DNA of 64,000 nt, taken from assembly GCA_010645155.1 (NCBI GenBank), contig CM021317.1, forward strand, positions 1,122,783 through 1,186,782, in the 5' to 3' direction. This DNA comes from Tigriopus japonicus (lineage: Eukaryota > Arthropoda > Copepoda > Harpacticoida > Harpacticidae). The notes beneath the pieces were generated by a model. The model saw nothing but the letters and a program-made list of their open reading frames with translations, made no database searches and was not told the DNA's origin. Both the position numbers and the translations under genes were made by a program. Numbering within the stretch: the first letter of the stretch is position 1; each line of letters begins with the position of its first letter. This document shows, piece by piece, positions 1 through 8,944 of the stretch.

Positions 1-21
1 AGACATTGCATTTATGGTCAA

Positions 22-291
22 AAAATTAAAATGGAACATGGGAACACAAAAGATGGGCAAAATAACGAGCAAAACTCAGATATAGTATTGGTTGATCAAG
101 CTTCTCGGGTAATAGAGAGTTTATTATGAGAGATGGAATTTTTGAAAAATCATATTTTGCATTTTTTTTATTTCTGATGCATGGAAACTCTCCCACACGA
201 CGAACAAACATTGAATTTGTGGAACACAAATTAAAATGGAACATGGGAACAGAAAAGATAAGCAAAATAACGAGCAAAACTCAATTATAGT
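22..291 (+). mobile_element. LINE 5'-region fragments, two partial copies
   Basis: A block beginning ATTAAAATGGAACATGGGAA at about 28 recurs at about 231 in this stretch and again at about 30248, where it lies upstream of a LINE endonuclease. The first copy continues through GTTGATCAAGCTTCTCGGG; the second breaks off near 291. In the 30.2-kb copy the block opens a short reading frame (MEHGNRKDRQNNEQNS...) just before the endonuclease, so I infer it is the 5' part of the same LINE family. The two copies here are decayed by stop codons and lead directly into gypsy sequence at about 296. Confidence 0.55.
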
Positions 292-299
292 TTTGCCAG

Positions 300-964
300 A
301 ATTGCCTATATAGTTTTGTATAGAAGCCAGTGTTGTTTGGCGTGTTTCGGAATTCTCGAAGTCGCTCACGGAAGTCATTCCATGTTGAAGACTTTGAAAT
401 AAGGTTCTTCATTTGTTTGACAGCCGACTCTGCATGTCCATTAGATCTTGGGTTGTACGGGCTTGATGAAACGTGATGGATGTTGTTGCGAATGCAAAAT
501 TCGGAAACTTGAGATCGAAATTAGGGGCCCCCCGTCAGTTCTAATTTTTGTTGGGATGCCCCCATCCAGGAACCATTCATGCAAATTCTTGATGAGATTA
601 GCCGAATCCAAAGACCTGAATGGAGATACCACAGGCCACTTCGAGAACCGATCGACCAAAACGCAATAATGTTAGCCACAGGTCTCAAAAAGATCGAGCG
701 AAATACATTCCATTGGTCTTGAAGTCTCTGAATGTTGGATTGGTTCATATGATTGGCTCGGTCGTAACTCTTGGGATAATTCGCAGCTCCGTATTGACAT
801 GTCAATATCATTGTTCATGGCCAGCCAATAATATCGCATTCTGGCCGAGGATCGAGTTTTCGTAATTCCTTGATGTGGTTTATGGAGAAGTTCAAGGACC
901 ATAGGACGAGCTGATTTCGGAACGACAATTCGAGCATTGTACATCAAGAGTTGGTAGTCCTCAT
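300..964 (-). pseudogene. gypsy integrase (zinc-binding region and core), broken
   Basis: The product would insert retrotransposon cDNA into the host genome. The frame from about 955 to 672 (MMYNARIVVPKSARP...) contains the HKPHQG...YYW zinc-binding segment, although the final Cys pair reads CELS instead of CxxC. A TAA stop at 672-674 interrupts it. The same frame resumes with LVDRFSKWPVV (first catalytic Asp of the DDE core) and RTDGGP (second Asp), then shifts frame near 520. A degraded downstream stretch at 440-300 (FRERLREFRNTPN) looks like the core carrying the third acidic residue. Stops and frameshifts rule out function. The minus-strand frame connects to the RNase H part across the MITE insertion, so both belonged to one polyprotein. 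Confidence 0.8.
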
Positions 965-1305
965 TAGTGATGGACCGAAAGGGCTCATAACCGAAACCGA
1001 AAGTTTCGGCCGAAAGAGGGCTTAACCGAAACCGAAACCGAAAGCAGCTGATTACAAAAATTGTTCAAATGCAAAATCTGCCTTAAAAATTAGAATGCTC
1101 ATGTGTTTGATGTTAGGTAGTCGCAAATTTTGAAAAATCGGAAAACTTAAATTTCAGAGGTTTTTGGACCAATTTTTTTTTGATTTTGTTGTCAAACTCC
1201 ATTTTACATAGTGCTTGTCTGCTTTCGGTTTCGGTAGGCATAACCGAAACCGAAACCGAAATTTCGGCCGTAATTTCGGCCGAAAGCGCTTTCAGTCCAT
1301 CACTA
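965..1305. mobile_element. hAT-type MITE with CCGAAA subterminal arrays (341 bp)
   Basis: The termini are inverted: TAGTGATGGACCGAAAG at the left and CTTTCAGTCCATCACTA at the right. The element is flanked by an 8-bp target duplication, GTCCTCAT (957-964) and GACCTCAT (1306-1313), with one mismatch. TIR start and TSD length fit the hAT superfamily. Inside each end are runs of CCGAAA in both orientations, for example at 991-1050 and 1241-1286. There is no coding capacity. Taking the element and one TSD out brings the two halves of the gypsy pol frame back into phase, which confirms the borders. A related sequence, truncated, occurs at 46515-47140. Confidence 0.85.
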
Positions 1306-1960
1306 GACCTCATCAAAGGAAAGTTCATCCCAACAATTCATGTAGCATCGCCCAGGATGTGAAAGTGGAAGAGATTTCGCTGCGAGTCCCTGATTCAGGG
1401 CTAGAATGATAGTTTGGTAAGCATTGTCATTCTTAGCCACCTCAGAGATCGCGGTGAGTGAAGGATCGGAACCAACGGAAAGAGCACAAACTGTCACATC
1501 TTCCTCTTCAGGGCAACTGAACACGGGTGAGCGAGACAAAGCATCGGCTATAACGTGAAGTTTTCCAGGAACCCACTTGACTTCAAAAGTGAATCCTGAA
1601 ATAGAGCTCAAAATTCGTTGCAGACGAGGATTTTCCACGGCAGATAAGTTTGTCCCATTGAAAACTCCAAGTAATGGTTTATGATCTGTCAGAATGACGA
1701 AGTTGATCCCAACTAAATTCAAACGGCATTTGATAATGGCCCATTTGATGGCCATTGCCTCTAACTCGCAAACTGCATATCGGCTCTCAGCGGAGGAAGC
1801 AGGACGTGAGCCACATTGAATTAAGACATTTCCACCCGATGCAGTGGTTTGGATTAAGGCAAATCCTAAACCTTTTAATCTTGAAGCGTCTGTCAGTAAA
1901 GAAGTAGGCAAATTAGGATTGAAATGGGCTAGAACGGAAATAGATTTAAACGGGAACAGA
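1306..1960 (-). pseudogene. gypsy RNase H domain, truncated
   Basis: The minus strand encodes LAHFNPNLPTSLLTDASRLKG, the start of a Ty3/gypsy RNase H, followed by the ELEAMAIKWAI segment, LTDHKPLLG, LQRILSSISGF and VPGKLHVIADALSR. This is the usual order of RNase H motifs, including the TDAS, E and TDHKPL acidic positions and the ADALSR signature, for about 200 residues. No stop lies within the domain, so the copy is fairly young, but the reverse-transcriptase part that should precede it is deleted, and the frame now ends at the MITE inserted at 1305. It degraded RNA in RNA/DNA hybrids during reverse transcription in the intact element. Confidence 0.85.
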
Positions 1961-2019
1961 TTAGATTCGAAATCTACTGGGCTATGCCCGCGCAGGTTCG
2001 AATCCTGCCGACTGCGCCA
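1961..2019 (+). other. tRNA-Ser(CGA) 3' half with CCA, at the gypsy primer-binding site
   Basis: The plus strand contains an anticodon stem-loop with CGA at 1968-1970, a long variable arm (GGGC TAT GCCC), the T arm GCAGGTTCGAATCCTGC and the acceptor 3' strand, ending with CCA at 2017-2019. This is the 3' half of a class II tRNA-Ser. No D arm or 5' acceptor strand precedes it, so it is not a functional tRNA gene. On the minus strand, which is the sense of the adjacent gypsy element, the same bases begin TGGCGCAGTCGGCAGGATTC, exactly a primer-binding site for tRNA-Ser. A normal site is about 18 nt; here homology continues through the anticodon to about tRNA position 27. Identification rests on remembered tRNA structure. 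Confidence 0.7.
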
Positions 2020-2496
2020 TGTTTATTTCAAAACTGTCTTGCTCATTCCAGTCCATGGTAATTGATGGCAGTTCACAGATTGTTGGTAAGATTATAACAC
2101 AGACGTTCTTTTTCACATGATAAAAAGTGCAATCATTCACTTAAGAGAAATCCAGTCATCCAGTCATCCAGCCATTATTACCCATGTCCATATTATCCAT
2201 AATCCACCCAAACCAAATATGATGTGTTTAAAGATTTCAAGAAAGAGATCCTTAGGTCGTCCCATAAACCTAATGGTTTGTTTTACTAAGGAACCTTGAC
2301 CAGATCCGTCACTTTTTACATAGTTTGTACTCTCCGTTTTTTTGGTCAGACAACTTTGACTTGAAACACAAATGTTTTTTGCAAGCTGCATAATTTAGAT
2401 CATTTTAATTGAAAACAAGTGCTTCATTTTCATAGTGAGATAGATTTAATCATTAATATAGAACATCTATCACAATAGAGAGCCGAGTTCCCACTA
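2020..2496. other. No gene seen; possible gypsy LTR edge at the left
   Basis: The stretch starts TG directly after the CCA of the tRNA-derived primer site, as expected for an antisense gypsy LTR. With no second LTR in the window its extent is unknown. I see no convincing reading frame or repeat unit. Confidence 0.35.
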
Positions 2497-4408
2497 TTGA
2501 GATGTCAAACTCAGGGTGGTGTGATGTTTTGCGGAGCCAAACGAAAATTGGACTCGCAACCTCAAACAACACGGTCGTACAACGGCAGGCCGCATGTTGT
2601 CGCACCTAATTCAAAAGCGAGAGCACACCAAAATCAAATCAGATAAACCGGCCTCGAGTTTATACAGTCCCTTGCATTGCCTTAGGGCCAACCCTTTTTC
2701 TGCGTTTGCAACCCTGAATATTAAGATATCCTAATGATACTTGGTGAGCAGGGCAGGAATGGGCTCAGCTTCAAGTTACAATAAAAAAAGATTGCTCAGA
2801 TCATAACAAGAGGGTGTAATTAACAAAGCATAAAACCAATCACTTTATTTTGTTGCAAAATTATAAGGCCGGTGATGTTAACTTGATTAATTAATGAGAT
2901 AAACAATAAAAGAGTGTCATCAATAGTGAGAGGCACCTCCCTGGGCATGAATCACTTCAAAGATGCGGTTTGGCATGCTGTTAATCAGTGTTTGGAGGTA
3001 CGGTTGCGGCATTTGGTCCCAACATTGTTTAATGGCATCTTTGAGCTCCTGGACTGTTCTGAATTGTCTCCCTCCTTCATAAACCTTCCGGGACAGCCAC
3101 CCTCAACAGTTTTCTATTGGGTTCAGGTCCGGGGAACAGGCTGGCCATTCCAGGAGGTTGATGTTATTGGCTTCGAAGAAATTCATTGTTGAGCGGGCCT
3201 TGTGAATGGGGGCGTTATCTTGCATGAAGAGCCACTGATCACCACAAAGACGCGTTCCCTCAGTAGACAGGTCTGAATTTCTCAACATGCGCTGGTATCC
3301 GATCGCATTCATGCGTCCTGTGATGAATTGCAATGGCATTCGACCAGTTGCTGAAATGGCACCCCAGACCATAACAGAACCACCGCCACTGGCACGTTGG
3401 GAAAAGGTTTCCTTGGGGAAATTTGGGTCTGCCCAGTAATACTGGTATCCATCGGGGCCATCCAAGTTAATTTTTTTCTCATCTGAGAACAGAATCTTGC
3501 CCCAGGAGTCCGTCCTCGTCTGATTCCGTCTTGCAAAGACCAATCGGGCTTCTTTTATGCCTTGGAAGGAGACGAGGGCGTGCCAAACGCTTTCGCTTCT
3601 TGATCCCCCGTGTCTTGAGGTGCCGGGACAGGGTTGATGGGTGCACTTGGACACCTGTTTCCTCCACAATGTGCCTCAGGGATGCCCCAGCATTGGCTCG
3701 AATGGTCCTTGTTATTGCTCTTTCATCTCTGACGGATATTTTTTTGGGCCTGGGACCTCCCTTCTTGGTTCCATAGGCCTCAGGATTACTGAGAAAGTTG
3801 TTGATTACTGTTTTGCTCCGGTTCAATCTCTCAGCAATGGCTCTGGATGAATGTCCAGCATCAGCCAGTTCTACCACCTGCCCTCTCTCAAATTGAGATA
3901 AGGGCCTTCCTCTGGCCATGTTGAAGTGATACTTAGAGCAACTGGCCACCAATCACCCAAGGATTCACCAGTATTGGGGCTAAAAGTCACTTGGCCTTAT
4001 GTTTATGCAAAGGTTTTTATTGTTGTAAAATGAGAATCCTCAGTTTGTCTGTCTTATCGGAACATTTGGAGACTTTGAGCCAAGTCAACCTGGTTGCACA
4101 TTCTTCCTGAGCCTACATGCAAGAAATAAGCGTGTTTGCACCACTATACCCCCAACAATCACAGAAATCTGTCTGGCCCTAAGGCAATGCAAAGGATTGT
4201 ACTTGTGACAACTCCTGTGTTTGAAACGCAGCAGATAGGGATCGTACTCGACGAATGCTAATTCTACTTGATTTTGGTATCCTCTCGCTTTTGAATTAGG
4301 TGCGATAACATGCGGCCTGCCGTTTTACGACCATGTTGTTTGAGGTTGCGAGTCTAGTTTTCGTTTGGCTCCGTAAAACATCACACCACCCTGAGTTTGA
4401 CATCCCAA
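2497..4408 (-). mobile_element. Tc1-like DNA transposon between long inverted repeats
   Basis: The left end (ATTGAGATGTCAAACTCAGG, from 2497) and the right end (CCTGAGTTTGACATCCCAAT, to 4408) are inverted copies. The match continues inward for about 135 bp to the AATTCAAAAGCGAGAG region (2610-2632 and about 4283-4298), and resumes at TTGCATTGCCTTAGGGCCA (about 2674-2692, mirrored at about 4178-4196). The right arm holds about 50 bp that the left arm lacks. A decayed Tc1 transposase lies between the arms on the minus strand. Long arms are known for Tc1 elements of the IR/DR type, but I find no clear TA duplication. A Tc1 trapped inside a foldback element is the alternative. Confidence 0.65.
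2920..3919 (-). pseudogene. Tc1 transposase (DD34E), frameshifted
   Basis: Cut-and-paste transposase. From the ATG at 3919 the minus strand reads MARGRPLSQFERGQVVELAD, then SSRAIAERLNRSKTVINNFL (first helix-turn-helix) and a second DNA-binding region ([20 protein letters not shown]). The frame breaks near 3570-3600. The catalytic part continues in another frame with ILFSDEKK (first Asp), [10 protein letters not shown] (second Asp) and SPDLNPIEN (Glu); there are 34 residues between the last two, the Tc1 DD34E spacing. A TGA replaces the Trp codon expected just after NPIENC (near 3100), and the C-terminus ends GGASHY at 2920. Total length matches a Tc1 transposase of about 340 residues. Two disruptions make it inactive. 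Confidence 0.85.
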
Positions 4409-4978
4409 TTGAAGCTGAAACATGCAGGTAATTCTACTTCTTGGCTTTTTGCTACCTACACTTTCTCGAAAGGTTGCGTGATAAATTATTAGAGTTCCGT
4501 GGAAAATTGCATTATGAAACTCAGTGACTCTTACAATCGAAGACTGGTCTCAAATTCTTGAAAAACTGCGTTGTAAGAATTGAACACCAACTTACCACCC
4601 TTTTTTATATGGTTGCATCTGTTTCACTCAGAAAAGTCACTTTTGTCCAAGTAGTGAATCAAACAAGATCTTTGAGTCAAACTACAATTTTACTTGCTTG
4701 GCAATCATCAAAGAACAATAAACAATAACAATATTGCATGAAATATTAAGAAACACAATAGCAAGTCAAGGAATCAGAATATTGAGGCAAATTTGGGAGG
4801 GGAAGTACTTTGAAAAGAGGAAGCTGAAGACAAAAGTTCAAGAAATTAGGCCTTTGGTAAATTGCGAGAAATGGAGGTCTTCTTTGAAGGAAAGTAATAT
4901 CGGCTTTGGGGTTCATGGGTCCGTTTGCGATCGAGTCGGGGAAAGGATGTTGGATTTGTTTGACCGTTGACTTGGATT

Positions 4979-5133
4979 TGGCCCAATGGAAGAGTTCGCA
5001 GTTCAACGTTTAAGGATTGTTTGATCTTCTTGGAGACAAATCTCGAATCCATCATTTCCCTGATCTTTTTCGCTTTTTCCTCCATATTTTTGGCGTAATC
5101 ACGGAATCTCATTTCCTCGTCATCAAGCTAATC
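4979..5133 (-). other. Short coding-like segment, unknown
   Basis: The minus strand has an AG-preceded open stretch reading DDEEMRFRDYAKNMEEKAKK, continuing IREMMDSRFVSKKIKQSLNV. Its charged, heptad-like composition resembles a helical exon. Codons are orderly but no family is recognised, the downstream donor is weak, and no partner exon was found. It may be a stray exon, a retrocopy fragment or chance. Confidence 0.2.
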
Positions 5134-5211
5134 ACGAAAAAAGAAACCAAAGCCATGATTCAGAGCACGTACGCGAAATTTCTAGCGAGTTAGATTAACC
5201 CCGGGTTGGGT

Positions 5212-5735
5212 CAATGATTGTAGGTAAAAAGTTCACAAGCAAAACGGTCACAGGTAAATAGGTCACAGTAAAAAGGTCACGGGGTAAATAGGTCACAGTA
5301 AAAAGGTCACGGGGTAAATAGGTCACAGTAAAAAGGTCACGGGGTAAATAGGTCACAGTAAAAAGGTCACAGGGTAAATAGGTCACAGTAAAAAGGGCAC
5401 ATGGTAAATAGGTCACAGTAAAAAGGGCACACAGTAAATAGGTCACAGTAAAAAGGTCACAAAGTAAAAAAGTCACACGAGGAAAAGGTCTTGCAATCAT
5501 TGCAAACACATAATGTTGTTGGGCTGAACATCATACATTAACTGAGGTTGAGACGATTTACCAATCATGGGATTAATTGGACGTTAAGAAAACGTCAGTA
5601 TGACACTAAACAGCAAAAAATAATTAAGCAAATCAAATAGCAAGGAGTGTCTCTTTAACAAAGGTATTAGGTAAATTGCAGTTGTTACTATTCAAAAGTT
5701 AACACCAAAAATTGAAGTTGGTGTGGTTGCAACTC
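5212..5735. repeat. Dispersed repeat with minisatellite head, copy 1
   Basis: The unit opens TGATTGTAGGTAAAAAG, carries a tandem array (next entry), then a unique part with TTGTTGGGCTGAACAT, GGACGTTAAGAAAACGTCAG and AAGGAGTGTCTCTTTAACAA, ending near CAAAAGTTAACACCAAAAAT. The same order recurs at 23158-23575. No coding capacity, clear TIR or target duplication was found. Confidence 0.75.
5242..5480. repeat. Minisatellite, ~30-bp unit made of two 15-bp halves
   Basis: About seven imperfect copies of a 30-bp unit are present, each made of GGTCACAGTAAAAA and a variant half GGTCACGGGGTAAATA. The third base block varies (GGGG, AGGG, ATGG, ACAG) between copies. The long open frame on the minus strand here (LFTVTYLPCDLFTVTYLP...) is only a product of a repeat length divisible by three. 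Confidence 0.9.
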
Positions 5736-6528
5736 AATTCAATAGCAATTCAAAATAGAATAATAAGGACTCTGCTGAGACTCTGCTTTAAAGATACCAA
5801 ACCAAGCAATGGAATTGAAAGCACTAAGGTGAGTGACAATTGAAAATTCAGTTGATTAAACCTGGAAATTGAGACTGCAATGTATATCCAAACTTTGCTC
5901 TAAAAATTCCTCTTGTGGCACCTGACACCTTCAGTGTAGGTTTCTTGGTTTTCAAAAACAAGAAAATAGTTTTGGAGCATAGTTGAGAAGGACTGATAGG
6001 TATTAATATTCAAAATCATTTACAAGCATTATATTTGGACAAGGTCACCTATTTTGTCAATTTTCAAAAATCCTTCATGGCCCCCAGTTTAGGAACCGGT
6101 GATATAGACGGCTACTGAGCCAAATTGAAGGAGCCCCGTCCTCACCGAACCTGAAACCCCTGGACTTGTTTGGGTGGTCAATGGTCGAGACTGAGGGTAT
6201 CAAGCCGAGGTTACCAAATGTCAAGATCTCTTGAGAGAGGATTGTTGAGGCTTGGAACCTCATCCTCAGACGCTGGAATCTCTCAAAAAAAAGCCTAGGA
6301 ATCAATCAAAGTTAGAATAGCCATAGTACTGGTGCCGGAGAAAAATTCTAAGAGTGATTTTTTATACAAAAAGGACCAATTCCTTGAAAAATGAACAGCA
6401 TATGCTTACCAGCTATTGTGTGCTTAGTTTTGAGTTAAAATACGTTGAAATCTGTTTAAAAGTGGATTTGTTTTGAGCTAAAATATGTTGAAATTTGTGT
6501 AAAATTGGCAAAGTGATGTGGCGAGCGT

Positions 6529-7275
6529 ATGCTTGCCGCTCGTACAAGTAGGTTTACTGCTGCTCGCTCACTTCACAAAGCAGGATTGAAGTCTTGTCGC
6601 CCACGGAAGACTCCCTTGCTCAAGGATAGACACTTGAAGGCTCGCTTGGAATTTGCCAAGAAGTACCTTGACAAGACCAGTGACTTTTGGTCTAGGATTC
6701 TTTGGTCAGATGAGACAAAGGTTGAGCTTTTTGGTCACAACGATGTTCAAAGGATTTGGCGACGTAAAGGAGAAGCGTTTCATCCAAAAAACACCATCCC
6801 TACGGTCAAGCACGGTGGAGGATCGATCATGTTATGGGGCTCCTTTTCCGCCAAAGGCACCGGTAACCTCGTGAGAACTCATGGGACAATGAAAAAAGAA
6901 GACTATCGGGATATCTTGGCTGAGAATCTCCAGAGTTCAGCGCGGAAACTTCGGCTTGGTCGACAGTTCGTCTTCCAGCACGACAACGACCCTAAGCACA
7001 ACAGCATTTTGGTCAAGAAATGGTTGAAGGACAATCGGATTAAGGTCTTGGACTGGCCCTCCATGAATCCGGGCCTTAATCCAATTGAAAACCTTTGGAG
7101 AGAATTAAAAGTCCGTATCCGTGCAAGACGTCCAAAGACAATTGACGAACTGGAGCAAATCTGTTATGAAGAATGGGCTAACATTCCTTCAGATGTATGT
7201 AAAAATCTTGTAAATGATTATAAAAAACGTCTCTTAAGAGTAATTCAGCAAAAAGGGCATTCAATAAACTATTGA
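6529..7275 (+). CDS. Tc1-like transposase, 5'-truncated, catalytic domain intact
   Basis: An uninterrupted 248-codon frame encodes the C-terminal two thirds of a Tc1 transposase. It begins within the region after the DNA-binding domain (AGLKSCRPRKTPLLKDRHLK), then has ILWSDETKVELFG (first Asp), VKHGGGSIMLWG, FQHDNDPKHN (second Asp) and NPGLNPIENLW (Glu). There are 34 residues between the last two, so DD34E. The usual SPDLNPIE reads NPGLNPIE. It ends IQQKGHSINY. The roughly 90-100 N-terminal residues with the paired helix-turn-helix are missing, so it cannot bind its termini. The sequence style resembles vertebrate (fish/frog) Tc1 elements more than the nearby minus-strand Tc1; that is an impression without alignment. 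The ATG at 6529 is simply the first in frame. Confidence 0.85.
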   Translation: MLAARTSRFTAARSLHKAGLKSCRPRKTPLLKDRHLKARLEFAKKYLDKTSDFWSRILWSDETKVELFGHNDVQRIWRRKGEAFHPKNTIPTVKHGGGSIMLWGSFSAKGTGNLVRTHGTMKKEDYRDILAENLQSSARKLRLGRQFVFQHDNDPKHNSILVKKWLKDNRIKVLDWPSMNPGLNPIENLWRELKVRIRARRPKTIDELEQICYEEWANIPSDVCKNLVNDYKKRLLRVIQQKGHSINY

Positions 7276-7439
7276 CAAAATGTTACGAATACTTTTGCTC
7301 TTGGTCTAAAACATGTTCTGAGCAGTTTTTTAACCAAAATCTTGTAAATTTTTAAAAAGAAAAGTATCATAGCTTTTAAATGATTTCGCACAGGGTGCGT
7401 CATTTAAATACGCCGCGGAGGACTGACAACAACAAAAGT

Positions 7440-8620
7440 GCTCTAACTTTGGAATGTTAGGAGGGTTTGGATCTTTATCACGGCTTATGTTTACTCCTAC
7501 ATTTGAAAAGAACTGGTTGATTTTTGATGCTATGTCCTTCTAATCAGTAAAGATTTGATCATCAATTTCAAGTTGGGATGGTGTAGTTGACGCTTTATTG
7601 CCTTGTCCGAGGAGTGTCTTCACACCATTCCACGTATTTTTGAGGTCTCCGTGGTTGGATCTAAAATATTCGGTCCAATATTTCTCTTTTGCATTTTTTA
7701 TCAGTTTGTAGTAACTCTTCGAATATCTAGGGTGTTGATCATTGTTTTCTTTGTTTGGTGTTTTTCTAAAAATGGACAGGAGTCTTTGCTTTTCTTGCCT
7801 GGACTTTAGCAACCCATTTGACATCCATGGATTTTTTTTAAAGTTAGGTATCTTTCGGTTAATTTGTCGCAAGGGGCATGCTTTCATAAATGCAATTTGA
7901 AGCTTATTGTTAAAGGAGTTGAAAGAATCCTCAAGATTTTCGTACGAAAATTGCCAATCTAGTTGGGTTAAAGCTTGACGCAATCTTTGTATATTCTTAG
8001 TTGTTATTAGTCTTTTTGTGGGAAAAGAAGGAGGGAGTTTGATTGGTTTTTTTTTGCCCAAGGAAACAAAGGGACTCAGGTGGTCACTCACATCCGATAA
8101 AACAATACCACATTTCAAAACCGCTTTGGAGTTACAAAATATGTTATCGGTTTGGGTCGAGGAGGTTGCAGTTATTCTCGTCGGATTGCTGATAAGGGGA
8201 TACAGTCCGAAACCAGTCGCCAGCTCATTGAGCTTTTTTGATTTGAAATTTTGATTTAAGAAATCAGCATTGAAATCTCCACAAAGAATTAATGGCTTGG
8301 ATTTTGCAAAGAGTTAGAACCCTATCGATTTCAGTGATGGCATTGCTAATATGGGCTTTTGGGTGTAAATAGACTGATAGAATAAAGTGATTCGATGTTT
8401 CTACACCCATTAACTCACAGTCGTCTGTCATTATTCGAAGGAAGACTGGTAAGAACTCCTGGTAAGATATGGAAGCGTGGAGCAAGAAGCCCACTCCTCC
8501 CCCTCATTGGAATCGTCTCGTTCTTTTGAGTGCGAAAATGGTATGGGTTGGTCCCGTACCTGCCCGCATCCACTCGTGATCACGGCTCAAACGCTATGTT
8601 TACATCAGCTGACGCTTAAG
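7440..8620 (-). mobile_element. LINE fragment A: AP endonuclease plus linker
   Basis: Non-LTR retrotransposon piece on the minus strand. From right to left it has GGVGFLLHASISYQEF (about 8500), a shifted frame with LILCGDFNADF (GDFN motif, about 8270), TDNIFCNS and SDVSDHLSPF (catalytic SDH motif, about 8080). A linker follows (NPWMSNGLLKSRQEK, NAKEKYWTEYF), ending at DDQIFTD near 7540. These are the landmarks of an APE-type endonuclease of the Jockey/CR1 group. A frameshift near 8290 and a stop near 8505 inactivate it. The part between about 7455 and 8100 is nearly identical to 9685-10340, so the two copies are recent. Confidence 0.8.
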
Positions 8621-8944
8621 TACCTGTCAGAATGGAAGAAGCTTAAGAATGTCTGGCAGTTTGCCACACACGAAACGAAAAATTCTAGTTTTTTCTCACG
8701 ACCATGCAGTTGATGTTTGAAATTATTTCCATGATTTTGAAATCTCTTTTGACTTTCTAAGTTGTCAAACCTTGTATTAAAGATATACCAAAACTTCCGT
8801 GCCCCCAATCGTCTTTTTTATGAGCACCTTGAAATCAGGGCTGCAAAATTATTATTTTATTTTTATTTTTTTTTGGGGGGGGGCGGATTTTTCAATACCG
8901 CTACAAGGAATGGGATTCCCTGTAAAGAGAGTAAAGAGAGTTAA

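Larger units (their letters stand above)
296..2019 (-). mobile_element. Ty3/gypsy retrotransposon remnant (minus strand)
   Basis: Read on the minus strand this region runs primer-binding site (2019-1961), RNase H (about 1960-1306), integrase zinc-binding region and integrase core (964 to about 300). Gag, protease and the reverse-transcriptase palm are absent: the primer site is joined almost directly to the sequence preceding RNase H, so a large internal deletion has occurred. A 341-bp hAT MITE at 965-1305 splits pol. The left (3') end stops near 296 at LINE sequence and no 3' LTR is seen. The plus strand just after the CCA of the primer site begins TG, as an antisense LTR edge would, but the LTR cannot be delimited without its partner. 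Confidence 0.8.

Noticed and set aside
1961..2019. Functional tRNA-Ser gene
   Set aside because: The D arm and 5' acceptor strand are missing and CCA is encoded, so it is a copied tRNA fragment.
5195..5509. 104-codon minus-strand frame of LFTVTYLPCD-like repeats
   Set aside because: It is a by-product of a minisatellite with a unit length divisible by three; no start context or family.
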